Origin: Bacteroidota bacterium
GTDB lineage: Bacteria > Bacteroidota > Bacteroidia > Chitinophagales > Chitinophagaceae
Direction: 5' to 3'
Assembly (NCBI GenBank): GCA_018268135.1
Contig: JAFDXD010000079.1
Coordinates: 1-64,000, forward strand
Length of the DNA stretch: 64,000 nt
Shown piece by piece: positions 25,940 through 35,622 of the stretch (positions are counted from its first letter, which is position 1; each line of letters opens with the position of its first letter). A program made the translations under genes and the position numbers. A model generated the notes under the pieces. That model was not told the DNA's origin. It did no database searches and was given only the letters and a program-made list of their open reading frames with translations.

Positions 25940-25970
25940 TTTGAAGCAAATCCTTAACTGTATATCTTTG
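25940..25970 (+). promoter_or_regulatory. Bacteroidota-type promoter of the alpha/beta hydrolase gene
   Basis: TTTG at 25940-25943, a 19-base spacer and TATCTTTG at 25963-25970 match the phylum's -33/-7 consensus exactly. Transcription would start near 25976, some 33 bases before the ATG at 26009. Confidence 0.72.
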
Positions 25971-26008
25971 TTACCTACATACATTTAGCAAATACAACCA
26001 ATTAAAAG

Positions 26009-26968
26009 ATGAAAAAAATTTTTATTGCATCAGTTGTTTTATTTTTTTCTACTACTTTATTAGCACAAAATTTTCCTAATAGCTGGACGGATGGTAAATA
26101 TTACACAGTAAATGGAGCCAATATTTATACCGTAACTGTTGGAAGCGGCGAGCCACTTTTCATCATACCCGGAGGCCCGGGTGGCGCACATCCCGGTTAT
26201 CGAATTTTTGATTCTCTATCGGTGGGAAGCAATATAAAATTGATTTATTTTGATGGTTTTGGGCGGGGAAAATCTGATACAGCAAAAGATGTAAAAGAAT
26301 ATAGCCTGGCCAGAGATATTGAAGATATTGAAGGCTTAAGAAAAGCCATGCATCTTGATAAAATAAGTGTGCTTGGCCACTCTTACGGAAGTTTAGTAGC
26401 GCAAGGTTATGCCATTAAATATCCGGAAAATACAAGCCATTTAATTATAGCAAATGGATTTCACAGTTTTGTAATGTGGCAGGAGAATGATGATAACAGC
26501 AACCGTGAGATAAAAGAAAATTATCCTGAAGTATGGGATACACTGATGAAGGCAAGAGAAAAAGGCGCTATTTCAAGCGACCTGGTACACCAGGAAATTT
26601 ATAGTAAAGTGCCTTACGGTTTTTTATATGCCTACAATCCTCAAAATTTTGCAGCAAGAGGAAGCAAGCCCTACCCCAACTCTTTCAACTCAAAATTATA
26701 TTATCAAATGGTGGGTAAAGATGGTGATTTTATTGTAGGCAGCGATATTGGCAATTTTGATTTTAGGAAGCAATTAAAAGATTTAAAAATGCCGGTACTT
26801 ATTATTGCAGGCCGGTACGACCGTGTAGCAGTACCTTCTATGCAGGTAAAGTATAAAGAATACTGTCCGCAGGCACAGTTTGTAATGTTTGAACATAGCG
26901 GCCACAACCCACAGGTAGAAGAAAAATGGAAAGAATTTGAAATAATAAAAACGTTTTTGAAAAAGTAG
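26009..26968 (+). CDS. Secreted alpha/beta hydrolase, proline iminopeptidase-like
   Basis: The 319-residue protein has a signal peptide ending LLAQ (residue 20). The alpha/beta-hydrolase signs are PGGPGGAHPGY (oxyanion loop), FDGFGRGKSD, LGHSYGSLVAQGYA with nucleophile S125, and H299 in FEHSGHNPQVEE; the acid is probably the Asp in IIAGRYDRVAVP. It resembles S33 peptidases that cleave N-terminal proline, but the substrate is inferred. It is preceded by a clear promoter. Confidence 0.88.
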   Translation: MKKIFIASVVLFFSTTLLAQNFPNSWTDGKYYTVNGANIYTVTVGSGEPLFIIPGGPGGAHPGYRIFDSLSVGSNIKLIYFDGFGRGKSDTAKDVKEYSLARDIEDIEGLRKAMHLDKISVLGHSYGSLVAQGYAIKYPENTSHLIIANGFHSFVMWQENDDNSNREIKENYPEVWDTLMKAREKGAISSDLVHQEIYSKVPYGFLYAYNPQNFAARGSKPYPNSFNSKLYYQMVGKDGDFIVGSDIGNFDFRKQLKDLKMPVLIIAGRYDRVAVPSMQVKYKEYCPQAQFVMFEHSGHNPQVEEKWKEFEIIKTFLKK

Positions 26969-27041
26969 AATATGTAACTTGAATTTAAATGAAGTTATTC
27001 TTATCAAGTAAATTCAAAAAATATATTTCTTTACAAAAATT

Positions 27042-28469
27042 TTAAACTGTTTTTATTTCAGTACACAAATCCTGCAATACTTTTTTTGCATCGCCAAATA
27101 GCATGGAGGTCTTTGGTTGAAAGAAAAGATTATTTTCTATTCCTGCATAGCCGGGTTTCATGCTACGCTTATTTACAATGATAGTTTTTGCCTGTTCTAC
27201 TTCTAAAATTGGCATACCGTAAATTGGTGAAGCGGGGTCAGTTTTTGCGGCGGGGTTTACCACATCATTTGCCCCCAATATCAATACTACATCTGTAGTT
27301 TTAAATTCATCATTGGCCTGCTCCATCTCTTCCAGCTTTTCATAATTTACATCGGCTTCTGCAAGCAATACATTCATGTGGCCCGGCATACGGCCTGCTA
27401 CCGGATGTATAGCATATTTTACTTCCACACCTTTTTCTGCAAGAATTTTTTCTAACTCGTGGCAGGTATGTTGCGCCTGAGCTACGGCCAGTCCATAGCC
27501 CGGTACTATCATTACTTTATTGGCATAGCTCATCAGCATGGCAGCATCGCTCAGGGTTATTTCTTTATAGTTGCCTTGCGCCCCTGCCCCTGTGGCTACT
27601 GCATTTTTATTTCCACCAAACGAGCCAACCAATACATTTTTAAGAGAGCGGTTCATAGCCTTACACATTAATATGGTAAGCAGTGTACCGGCAGCGCCAA
27701 CCAATATTCCCCCGGTAAGCATTACTTTATTGTTGTATAAAAATCCGCCAAAAGCTGCAGCCACACCGGTAAATGAATTGAGCAATGAAATAACAACAGG
27801 CATATCAGCGCCACCAATAGGCATTACAAACAATACCCCATAAAGCAGTGCTAAAATAAAAATGATGTAAATAAAATTGGCATGCAAAGGATTGGTGACT
27901 AAATATGCCCCTAGTACCAAGGCTACTAATAAAAATACAAGGTTTAAAACATTCTGTCCGGTAAAGCTAAAGTCTTTTATTTTACCATTTAGTTTACCCC
28001 AGGCTATCATACTACCTGCAAAAGATACCGAGCCAATGATGAGGCCCAATACTATAATTAAAACAGTAGATTGAGAAGATGCTATAAACTCACTACCAGG
28101 GTTAAGCGCTAATTCTTTAGAAAGATGATTGAACTCTACCAAAGATATTAAAGCCGCACATGCGCCGCCCATACCGTTAAACAGGCTCACCATTTCCGGC
28201 ATAGCCGTCATTTTTACTTTTTTAGCTGCAAGTGTACCGGCAATACCGCCAATGATTAATCCGCAAAATATCCATCCAAAATTGTGCAAGTGCTCGCCCG
28301 TTTCTGCATTGCGATATAAAAAAATGGTGGCAAAAATTGCAATGGACATACCGCCTGCCGCCACCAGGTTTCCCTTTCGTGCAGAAGCAGGGTTCGACAA
28401 CATTTTTAAGCCAAGAATAAAAGTAACTGAAGCTACCAGGTAGCAAATATTTAAAATATGTTCGCTCAT
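27042..28469 (-). CDS. pntB: NAD(P) transhydrogenase subunit beta
   Basis: PntB with PntA moves hydride from NADH to NADP while protons enter the cell. The 475-residue protein has an N-terminal membrane region of about eight or nine helices (to about residue 270) and the soluble NADP-binding domain III, seen as MIVPGYGLAVAQAQH, YAIHPVAGRMPGHMNVLLAEA and DVVLILGANDVVNPAA. It is the third gene of the pntAA-pntAB-pntB set, 81 bases after pntAB. Confidence 0.96.
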   Translation of the reverse strand: MSEHILNICYLVASVTFILGLKMLSNPASARKGNLVAAGGMSIAIFATIFLYRNAETGEHLHNFGWIFCGLIIGGIAGTLAAKKVKMTAMPEMVSLFNGMGGACAALISLVEFNHLSKELALNPGSEFIASSQSTVLIIVLGLIIGSVSFAGSMIAWGKLNGKIKDFSFTGQNVLNLVFLLVALVLGAYLVTNPLHANFIYIIFILALLYGVLFVMPIGGADMPVVISLLNSFTGVAAAFGGFLYNNKVMLTGGILVGAAGTLLTILMCKAMNRSLKNVLVGSFGGNKNAVATGAGAQGNYKEITLSDAAMLMSYANKVMIVPGYGLAVAQAQHTCHELEKILAEKGVEVKYAIHPVAGRMPGHMNVLLAEADVNYEKLEEMEQANDEFKTTDVVLILGANDVVNPAAKTDPASPIYGMPILEVEQAKTIIVNKRSMKPGYAGIENNLFFQPKTSMLFGDAKKVLQDLCTEIKTV

Positions 28470-28550
28470 TTTAGTAAGATAAAATTCTAATTATTAATGG
28501 GTGCCATCACAAAATATTAAAGCCGGTTTGTACAAAGTGATGCGCTAAAT

Positions 28551-28859
28551 CTATTTTTTCTTTTTAAACATTTCCAACATTCTATCCGTTACCACAAAAC
28601 CTCCTACCACATTCAACGTGCCTAATACCACGGCCAAAAAACCAAGTATCAGCGCTAAATAATTATCTGCCTCTGCTTTCCCCATTACAATGATAGCCCC
28701 AATTATCACCACCCCGTGTATGGCATTTGCGCCACTCATCAATGGCGTATGAAGCACACTGGGCACACGTCCTATCACTTCAATACCTACAAAAATCATC
28801 AAAATAACAATGTAAATCATTTGCTGGTTAGCAGATATAAATTCTAATATTTTATCCAT
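28551..28859 (-). CDS. pntAB: NAD(P) transhydrogenase subunit alpha part 2 (membrane)
   Basis: This 102-residue protein has three membrane helices and corresponds to the C-terminal membrane part of E. coli PntA, here a separate gene as in Rhodospirillum. Landmarks: VPSVLHTPLMSGANAIHGVVIIGAI, the conserved TPLMSxTNAIsG-like helix, and FLAVVLGTLNVVGGFVVTDRML. It lies between pntAA and pntB. Confidence 0.95.
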   Translation of the reverse strand: MDKILEFISANQQMIYIVILMIFVGIEVIGRVPSVLHTPLMSGANAIHGVVIIGAIIVMGKAEADNYLALILGFLAVVLGTLNVVGGFVVTDRMLEMFKKKK

Positions 28860-28960
28860 TATGACAAGGGTTTTATTCTTTAAAAAAAATCTTTACAATC
28901 ATTATTTATTATCCGGCTCAAATAAATTGCATACCCACAATCAGCACCTATGCATACCCG

Positions 28961-30070
28961 TTACTTAATTCTTTCATTGGTAATAACCCCATCATGAGCA
29001 ATACAAGCGCCTTTTACCAGATCATCTTCAAAATTGAGCAGCAGGTTGCCATCTTTCTGAATGATTAGTTGCAGAAAATTTAAAATATTTTTTCCGTATA
29101 GTTTACTTGCATCGCCAGGCATACCCGATGGCAATGCAGAATTACCAATAATGGAAACACCCTTATAAACTACCGTTTCATCATTTTTTGTTTGTGAGGT
29201 ATTGCCTCCTGTGGCGGCTGCTATATCAATAATTACAGAGCCATTTTTCATGGCTGCCAACATTTCATCGGTTATTAATATCGGGGCTTTTTTTCCGGGT
29301 ATTTGTGCAGTAGTGATTACAATGTCGGCTTTGGCAACGCTTTCAGCAATTTTTGCTTTTTGCCTTTGCATAAATTCTTCAGATTGCTCCACAGCATACC
29401 CTCCGGCCTTGCTGGCATCGGCGGCGCCTTCTACCTCTACAAATTTTGCTCCCAGGCTCATTACTTCTTCTTTTACTGCAGGCCTTGTATCAAACACTTC
29501 TATCACAGCGCCCAACCTTCTGCCCGTTGCAATGGCTTGCAAGCCTGCTACACCTGCTCCCAATATCAGCATTTTAGCAGGCGGTATGCTACCTGCTGCT
29601 GTCATTAACATCGGAAAATATTTTGAATAAACATTGGCGGCAAGCAAAACTGCTTTGTAACCGGCAATATTGGCCTGACTGCTCAATACATCCATGCTTT
29701 GAGCACGTGTGGTGCGTGGCAGCATATCCATACTAAAAATGGTAAACCCTTTAGCAGCCCGGCTTTTTACAATATCATTAAAGAATAGTGGTTGAAAAAC
29801 ACCCAACAATATTTTTGCTTTGCAATTAGACACTTCTTCTTCTGCAATATTATTGATGGACAAAACAATGGTAGCATTTTGCAAAATATTCTGTCGGCTT
29901 TCAATTGTTGCGCCGGCTTCTGTATATTTTTCATTATTTGCAAAAGCTTTTGCACCTGCATCGGTTTCTATCCATACCTCTACATTCCACTTACGCAGGG
30001 TAGCAATATGCTCCGGCAAAAGTGATACCCTTGTTTCGGGAGCCGGTTCTTTTAATACGCCAATTATCAT
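28961..30070 (-). CDS. pntAA: NAD(P) transhydrogenase subunit alpha part 1 (NAD-binding)
   Basis: The 369-residue soluble domain I binds NAD(H). It starts MIIGVLKEPAPETRVSLLPEH and carries KMLILGAGVAGLQAIATGRRLGA, the Rossmann motif shared with alanine dehydrogenase, then FDTRPAVKEEVMSLGAKFVE and DIVITTAQIPGKKAP. It is the first of the three transhydrogenase genes. The methyltransferase gene upstream ends 31 bases before it and may share its transcript. Confidence 0.95.
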   Translation of the reverse strand: MIIGVLKEPAPETRVSLLPEHIATLRKWNVEVWIETDAGAKAFANNEKYTEAGATIESRQNILQNATIVLSINNIAEEEVSNCKAKILLGVFQPLFFNDIVKSRAAKGFTIFSMDMLPRTTRAQSMDVLSSQANIAGYKAVLLAANVYSKYFPMLMTAAGSIPPAKMLILGAGVAGLQAIATGRRLGAVIEVFDTRPAVKEEVMSLGAKFVEVEGAADASKAGGYAVEQSEEFMQRQKAKIAESVAKADIVITTAQIPGKKAPILITDEMLAAMKNGSVIIDIAAATGGNTSQTKNDETVVYKGVSIIGNSALPSGMPGDASKLYGKNILNFLQLIIQKDGNLLLNFEDDLVKGACIAHDGVITNERIK

Positions 30071-30101
30071 ATTTTACAAATTGTAGCTAATATTGGTAAA
30101 G

Positions 30102-30896
30102 TTAATACCTGATGCTGAAATGTTGTTTTACCAACAGTTCTTTTTTTATGCAAACGATACCAATAAAAAACAGGTCAATACTTAGGTTTATCTTTTTGTG
30201 GTTCTTTATGTACTCCCAGGCTTCTTCCATTTCGGCGCTCCAATGTATATCATCAAATATCAAGATAACCGGGTTTACATTTTCTATAAAGCTATTAAAA
30301 TATTCAATAGTGGGTTGTTTGCGATGATTGCCATCAATAAAAATAAAATCTACCGCTTTTTCATTTTTCAGGAATGCAGGAAGCGTATCTTCAAAATTAC
30401 CTTTGTGCAAATGCACATTTTGAAGGCCTAAAGTATCAAATTGCTGCTGGGCAATAGCGGCAATGGCTGCTGCACCTTCAAAACTATGCACAGCCGTATT
30501 GTTATTTGCACTGGCAAGATAACTGGTAGTAATACCAAAAGAAGTACCAAGCTCAACTATTTTATTGGGCTTATAATATTTGGCCATTCTATATAAAAGT
30601 TGAGCATATTTTTTTGGCTTGAGAGAAGATGCTGCAATTTTTTTTACTATCCTGTCATTTGTTTTTATAACTCCGGATCCGGCGCCAAAATCTTCTACTT
30701 TAATGAGGGCTGACTGCTGCAATAAATTGTTTCGTAGCTTTTCTATTGGCCGGTAACAATCATATTTTTTAGCATCATTAAGTACAAATTTTATAAAGTC
30801 AAATACAAAGGGAGAGTGAATACCATGGCCTTTTCCATTAGAGGCTGTGAGATAATATTTTAAATATTTTACGGCTAATTGAAATTTACTATACAA
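30102..30896 (-). CDS. Class I SAM-dependent O-methyltransferase-like protein
   Basis: The 264-residue protein contains a methyltransferase_24-type Rossmann domain: KIVELGTSFGITTSYLASAN for SAM, VHSFEGAAAIAAIAQQQF, and VDFIFIDGNHRKQPTIEYF with a likely metal or catalytic Asp. The N-terminus HGIHSPFVFDFIKFVLND is the typical start of a Bacteroidota group of uncharacterized methyltransferases. Substrate unknown. Confidence 0.85.
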   Translation of the reverse strand: MYSKFQLAVKYLKYYLTASNGKGHGIHSPFVFDFIKFVLNDAKKYDCYRPIEKLRNNLLQQSALIKVEDFGAGSGVIKTNDRIVKKIAASSLKPKKYAQLLYRMAKYYKPNKIVELGTSFGITTSYLASANNNTAVHSFEGAAAIAAIAQQQFDTLGLQNVHLHKGNFEDTLPAFLKNEKAVDFIFIDGNHRKQPTIEYFNSFIENVNPVILIFDDIHWSAEMEEAWEYIKNHKKINLSIDLFFIGIVCIKKELLVKQHFSIRY

Positions 30897-30953
30897 GGTT
30901 GAAGCTTAAGAAAAATAATAATTGAATAAGCAAAAGAGAAAATATTTGTAGCT

Positions 30954-31445
30954 CTACTTTTTTACCCATTGCTGAAAACTGAAATCATATAAATGTTTTT
31001 CATTTTTTTTGAAATCAATATTATGTATCAACTGCCATTTGGTGTCATCTATTGCCGGAAAAAAAGCATCTCCATCTAACCTGGCATGTACACGGGTAAG
31101 GTAAATTTTATGAGCTATTGACATACTTTGCTCAAATATATTACCACCGCCAATGATAAAAATTTCCTTACAGTTAGCCGCCTTTGCAAGGTTAATAGCA
31201 TCTTCAATATTGTTGGCTACCTGCACATTTTCGGCTGTCCAGTCTTTTTGGGTTGTGAGTACAATATTCATCCTGCCCGGCAGGGGTTTACCCAGGGCTT
31301 CGTACGATTTTCGTCCCATTATAACGGGCATACCCCAGGTAGTGTTTTTAAAAAATTTCATGTCTTCCGGCAGGCTCCAGGGAAGTTTATTTTCTTTACC
31401 AATAACATTGTTTTCGGCAGCAGCTACAATGAGAGAAATTGTCAT
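30954..31445 (-). CDS. folA: Dihydrofolate reductase
   Basis: FolA reduces dihydrofolate to tetrahydrofolate with NADPH. The 163-residue protein shows ISLIVAAAENNVIGKENKLPWSLPEDMKFFK with catalytic D28, MPVIMGRKSYEALGKPLPGRMN and IFIIGGGNIFEQ. It lies 55 bases downstream of the PD40-OmpA gene on the same strand. thyA, its metabolic partner, is 6 kb upstream on the same strand, with five envelope genes between. Confidence 0.95.
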   Translation of the reverse strand: MTISLIVAAAENNVIGKENKLPWSLPEDMKFFKNTTWGMPVIMGRKSYEALGKPLPGRMNIVLTTQKDWTAENVQVANNIEDAINLAKAANCKEIFIIGGGNIFEQSMSIAHKIYLTRVHARLDGDAFFPAIDDTKWQLIHNIDFKKNEKHLYDFSFQQWVKK

Positions 31446-31500
31446 TGTGTAAAAATAAGCAAGATTATTTTATAAACTCTGCCGGTATGCTGCAAGCCAA

Positions 31501-33129
31501 TTAATTTTTTAAAATGGTAAACTCCACCCTTCTGTTTAGCTGCCGCCCTTCGGGGTTATCAGAGCCATCTGCATTGGTATTAGGGGCTACTGGTTTGGTT
31601 TTGCCATACCCGTGAGAGGTGATACGTGAAACAGCAATACCTTTTGATAAAATATAATCCATTACAGATTTTGCCCTGTTTTCGCTCAGCGTCATATTAT
31701 AATCATCGGCGCCTTTGCTATCGGTATGTGCGCTCATTTCTATTTCTATATTGGGGTAATCATTTAAAAATTTAACTACCCTGTTTAGTTCTACAAAAGA
31801 TTCTGCACGTAAATTATATTTATCAAAATCAAAAAACACATTGTTGAGCCTGAATACCTGCCCCACTTCAATGGGCACTAAATAAAGATCTTTATGAATT
31901 TCTTTGTACCCGATTTTTGTGAGCGAATCTAAATTTAGATTTTCTGAGATGGAAAAAAATTTGTCGGCGCTGGCAAGAATGCTGTAATTTTTATTGTATG
32001 GCAATACTATTTTAAAAGCTCCATCTGCCGGGTTAGAAATGCCATTGCCTGCTACAGTTCCGTCTGGCAGGGTTTGGTAAACTAATGCTGCCGAAAGTGG
32101 CTCTTTAGTTTTAGCATTATATACATTGCCACTTACCAACATCACCGGGTTAGGTTTTTCTTTTTCCAATAATTTTACTCTTACAATATCACTAGCGCCC
32201 AATGCGCCATTGCTGCTGCTGAGGTAGGCATATTCTCCGCCGGCATCGAGAGTAAAAAAAGCTTCTGAGCCTTCGGTATTTATTGGCGCTCCTAAATTTA
32301 CGGGGTCGCTCCATTTTGTCCAGGTTTCATCCAGTCTCTTTGCCATCCAAATATCCATTTCGCCAAGCCCCCCCGGCCTGTCGCTGCTGAAATATAGTGT
32401 AACCCCATCGGCAGCTATAAAGGGGCTCATTTGATTGTAGTCGGGCAGATTTATTTTTTTTCCTAAACTTTTGGGAGCTGTCCACACATCATTTTTTTGC
32501 AAAAAAGATACATACAATTGGTTGTTGTAATCTTCTTTTTTATTGCTCATATAAAATAGTAAAGTTCGGCCATCATGCCCCATTGATGCACCAATTTGTG
32601 CCGTTACGGATGTGTATTTATTAAAGTCAATTATTTTAAGCATCTCGGCATCTGACCAGCTACCATCTTCCATGCGATGTATCATACTAAGCCCGGTGCC
32701 AAGGTATTGCCCTTGTGTAAATGCGCCTTTCAAAAGCATAGTGTTCATATCGGGCGATATCCAATATACTGCATTGTATTGCGATGCATTTACCCTGGCG
32801 CTAAGATGCCTGGCTTTGGCCCAGTTACCGGCAGTATCCCTGGTAGAATACCAAATATCCTGAGAGTTAGGAACGGTTTGATATTGTACATTTTTAGGAT
32901 CATTTTGCCTGATAAAAAAAAGCAGGTTGCCATCAGCAGAAATGGTTGGGCGCATTTCAGGCAGGCTGGTATTGATAACGGGACCGAGGTTTTCTACTTT
33001 TATTACTGTTGACTCTTTAATTACATTTTCTTTTTGAGCAATCAGTTTTGCACTGGTATCCATTATAGGCTGTGCAAAGCCTATATTAAAATAAAGAATG
33101 CCTGTAAATAAAAAGTAAAGTTTTTTCAT
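31501..33129 (-). CDS. OmpA-family protein with PD40 propeller (PorE-like architecture)
   Basis: The 542-residue exported protein has a signal peptide ending near NIGFAQ (residue 19). Residues about 55-330 form a WD40/PD40-like beta-propeller with repeats such as RPTISADGNLLFFIRQ, ISPDMNTMLLKG and MSPFIAADGVTLYFSSDRPGGLGEMDIW. A carboxypeptidase-regulatory-like fold follows (SGNVYNAKTKEPLSAALVY, about 340-420). The last 120 residues are an OmpA peptidoglycan-binding domain: FFDFDKYNLRAESFVELNRV, MSAHTDSKGADDYN and LSENRAKSVMDYI. The order propeller, regulatory fold, OmpA is that of PorE of type IX secretion, but without PorE's N-terminal TPRs. Upstream genes encode MORN and TPR proteins. Confidence 0.9.
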   Translation of the reverse strand: MKKLYFLFTGILYFNIGFAQPIMDTSAKLIAQKENVIKESTVIKVENLGPVINTSLPEMRPTISADGNLLFFIRQNDPKNVQYQTVPNSQDIWYSTRDTAGNWAKARHLSARVNASQYNAVYWISPDMNTMLLKGAFTQGQYLGTGLSMIHRMEDGSWSDAEMLKIIDFNKYTSVTAQIGASMGHDGRTLLFYMSNKKEDYNNQLYVSFLQKNDVWTAPKSLGKKINLPDYNQMSPFIAADGVTLYFSSDRPGGLGEMDIWMAKRLDETWTKWSDPVNLGAPINTEGSEAFFTLDAGGEYAYLSSSNGALGASDIVRVKLLEKEKPNPVMLVSGNVYNAKTKEPLSAALVYQTLPDGTVAGNGISNPADGAFKIVLPYNKNYSILASADKFFSISENLNLDSLTKIGYKEIHKDLYLVPIEVGQVFRLNNVFFDFDKYNLRAESFVELNRVVKFLNDYPNIEIEMSAHTDSKGADDYNMTLSENRAKSVMDYILSKGIAVSRITSHGYGKTKPVAPNTNADGSDNPEGRQLNRRVEFTILKN

Positions 33130-33198
33130 AAAATAGCGTTGGCCACTACTACAACGAAAAAACTTTGTAAATAATACTTTTCTTATGAATTTATTTTC

Positions 33199-33699
33199 TT
33201 ACCGCTTACCCCATTTTTTAGAATACATCATCAGCTTTATATATTTATCCTTACTACTACTGGTAAGCTCCATAATGTAGTTGCCATCTGCGTCTTTAAG
33301 TTCGGTAGTAGAGCTTTCATCATCATTATTAAAATCTTTACCAAAATATTTGCCACTTTGGTTCATTTCATTAATGATATCCACCGCTACTTTTGTAAAG
33401 GGCAGGCTATTTAGCAAATCATCATTATTTGACAGGTCAAAGTAAAAAATGGCCACTTTACTATTATCATCTAAATTTTGCAAGATGGCTGATAGCCCAC
33501 ATTTGAAATCTACATTTACCACATAATATTTTCGTTGTTTCGCTGTATCAATATGATCCAAAGCCCCCTGTGATGCCACAAATTCATTTTGAGCATCTTT
33601 AAGAAGCATTTCAATGTTTTTTCTATAAAAGGTTGTGTCTTGTGCTTTAACAACAGAAAAGCACATTAAAAAAAGCAGTGCAAAAAATAAATGTTTCAT
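33199..33699 (-). CDS. Exported protein of unknown function in the MORN/OmpA cluster
   Basis: The 166-residue protein has a clear signal peptide (MKHLFFALLFLMCFSVVKAQ) and no family I recognize. The mature part is mixed alpha/beta, with KYYVVNVDFKCGLSAILQNLDD and SKVAIFYFDLSNNDDLLNSLPF, one cysteine and an acidic Asp/Ser-rich segment (FNNDDESSTTELKDADG). It lies 35 bases after the larger MORN gene and 69 before the PD40-OmpA gene, so it probably serves the same envelope assembly. Confidence 0.7.
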   Translation of the reverse strand: MKHLFFALLFLMCFSVVKAQDTTFYRKNIEMLLKDAQNEFVASQGALDHIDTAKQRKYYVVNVDFKCGLSAILQNLDDNSKVAIFYFDLSNNDDLLNSLPFTKVAVDIINEMNQSGKYFGKDFNNDDESSTTELKDADGNYIMELTSSSKDKYIKLMMYSKKWGKR

Positions 33700-33734
33700 T
33701 TTGGTATGTATTAATTATAAAATTTGTTTTAGAA

Positions 33735-35609
33735 TTATTCCGGATCATTCCATTTAGACATCAAAGCCCACTTAACATTTAGGCCTGATACATAATTTGT
33801 ATGTGGGTCATTAGGGCCATAATCTCCAATTATTTTGTCCTGATAAAATTTAACCTGAAAGATATATGTACCTGCTACCCGTGGAGCCCAGTATGTGCCA
33901 GCTTCTGCTTCAAATACAAGACTATTATCCGGAGCTACTACCTGCATGGTATAGTGGCCTCCAAATGGAGTAGCATGGTACTTGGTATTTGGCGAAATAG
34001 TAATATAATATTTACGTGAGGGGTCGCATTCCCATTTAGTTAATTCTACCCAATAATCTCTCGCCAGGTTGGCATTTTTTGTACTATGCATCACTACTTC
34101 ATATGACCTCTTTTTCTTTTCTTCATTTTGCTTTGCAATTGCAGCCTGTTCTTCTTTTGTTAAAAAAGTATTGTTTACATATTCTCCTTCTATTTCTACA
34201 TTATTTTGGGAAACTTTTTTTCCAACTTCAAAAGTTAAACCAATCCAGTTTTCGCTAATATATTTATCGCCATTAATATCGGTGAATGTTCCGGAGCCAT
34301 TAATAACCCCATCTTTAAAATTACCGTCAAAAATTTTTCCGTTTGGAAAATAGTAAGTGCCTTTACCGTCATATTTGCTATTCTTAAAATTACCGACATA
34401 TTTAGCCCCCTTAAAATCACCTTCTGTCCATATATAAGTTCCAAAGCCATTAATAATATCATCTATAAAATTTCCTTCGTAAATAGCACCATCTGCAAAA
34501 TAATATTTACCATGACCATTGTACTTACCATTTTCAAAATGACCGGTGTAATAGTTCTTTTCGGAAATGTGCAAAGTGCCTTCGCCGGTTATTGCATCTT
34601 CTTTAAAATCTCCCTGATAATAGTGCCCATCTAACCAGGTGAATTTTCCAATGCCATTTCGGATATTGTTATGCACAGGGCCTGTATAAGAGCCGTCTGA
34701 GTAAGTGAATGTTCCTGTTCCATCTGCAATACCATTTTTCATATCGCCTTCATATAATACTCCATCCTCTCTGTACATTTTGCCTTTTCCATTATTACAA
34801 TTTCCGCTCAGGCAATAGCCACCTTTAATTTTTACCAAGTTATTATTTACAATAGAATCGTTTTTATACTTTAACCAGGTAATCATATTAGCAGGAGATA
34901 CTTTTTTAAAAAAACCCTCCTTATGACCATTTGAAAAATTTCCATAAAATGTATCAGGAGAATCTTTGGTAACTAATTTGCCCTGCCCATTAGGATAATC
35001 ATTATTAAATTCGCCCATAAAAAAATAGCTTGGGTCTTTAGTACTCATAAAGCTCCCTTTACCAACTCTATGGCCTTTTTGCCAGCCGCCATCATAAATT
35101 AATCCGTTATTATAGATTATTTTACCAGTACCGTCAAAAAAACCATCTTTTAAAGTGCCGGTATAATGGGTGCCGTCATTGTATTGTACATCAGAATATC
35201 CTTGAGGAAGATTATTTATAAATTTTGCAGTATAAGCAATACTACCGGGCTTTGTATATGTTCCACTATCAAAAAATACTGTGTAATATGAGTATTTACC
35301 TTTATCTTCTGGCGCTACTACTCTAAAACTTCCTTTGTAAGTAACCCCACTATTATAAGTAAGTAGTCCGTTTACAAAAGTATTTTCAGGACCAAATGTG
35401 CCGGTAAATTCTTGTAAATTACCATAACTCTGAAATTTCAATGTACCCGTCTCACCATTTTTACAACTACCATCAGTACATTTTTTTTTATACAATTTTA
35501 TATCGTAAGAATTGCCAACAGGCTGAGGTGAACCTACATTCCATTGCGCTAAAGCAGTAGTTGTAGTTATCAATACAAAAAACAGTTTCAATAAAATTTT
35601 CTTTTTCAT
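33735..35609 (-). CDS. Secreted MORN-repeat protein, 624 residues
   Basis: After a signal peptide (to LAQ, residue 21) the protein carries about 15 MORN repeats, e.g. GKMYREDGVLYEGDMKNGIA, GTFTYSDGSYTGPVHNNIRN and GKYYFADGAIYEGNFIDDII. Two repeats are preceded by paired cysteines: CTDGSCKNGETG near residue 40 and CLSGNCNNGKG near 270. From about residue 480 a different C-terminal domain begins, with AIAKQNEEKKKRSYEVVMH and a beta-rich end containing KYYITISPNTKYHATPFGGH and AGTYWAPRVAGTYIFQVKF, for which I have no name. MORN arrays form long flat beta structures that bind proteins or lipids. It is 13 bases after the smaller MORN gene. Confidence 0.85.
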   Translation of the reverse strand: MKKKILLKLFFVLITTTTALAQWNVGSPQPVGNSYDIKLYKKKCTDGSCKNGETGTLKFQSYGNLQEFTGTFGPENTFVNGLLTYNSGVTYKGSFRVVAPEDKGKYSYYTVFFDSGTYTKPGSIAYTAKFINNLPQGYSDVQYNDGTHYTGTLKDGFFDGTGKIIYNNGLIYDGGWQKGHRVGKGSFMSTKDPSYFFMGEFNNDYPNGQGKLVTKDSPDTFYGNFSNGHKEGFFKKVSPANMITWLKYKNDSIVNNNLVKIKGGYCLSGNCNNGKGKMYREDGVLYEGDMKNGIADGTGTFTYSDGSYTGPVHNNIRNGIGKFTWLDGHYYQGDFKEDAITGEGTLHISEKNYYTGHFENGKYNGHGKYYFADGAIYEGNFIDDIINGFGTYIWTEGDFKGAKYVGNFKNSKYDGKGTYYFPNGKIFDGNFKDGVINGSGTFTDINGDKYISENWIGLTFEVGKKVSQNNVEIEGEYVNNTFLTKEEQAAIAKQNEEKKKRSYEVVMHSTKNANLARDYWVELTKWECDPSRKYYITISPNTKYHATPFGGHYTMQVVAPDNSLVFEAEAGTYWAPRVAGTYIFQVKFYQDKIIGDYGPNDPHTNYVSGLNVKWALMSKWNDPE

Positions 35610-35622
35610 ACTATTTTATTTT

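Noticed and set aside
25754..25984. 76-codon minus-strand reading frame between two hydrolase genes
   Set aside because: It covers a clear terminator and promoter of the plus strand and shows no protein family.
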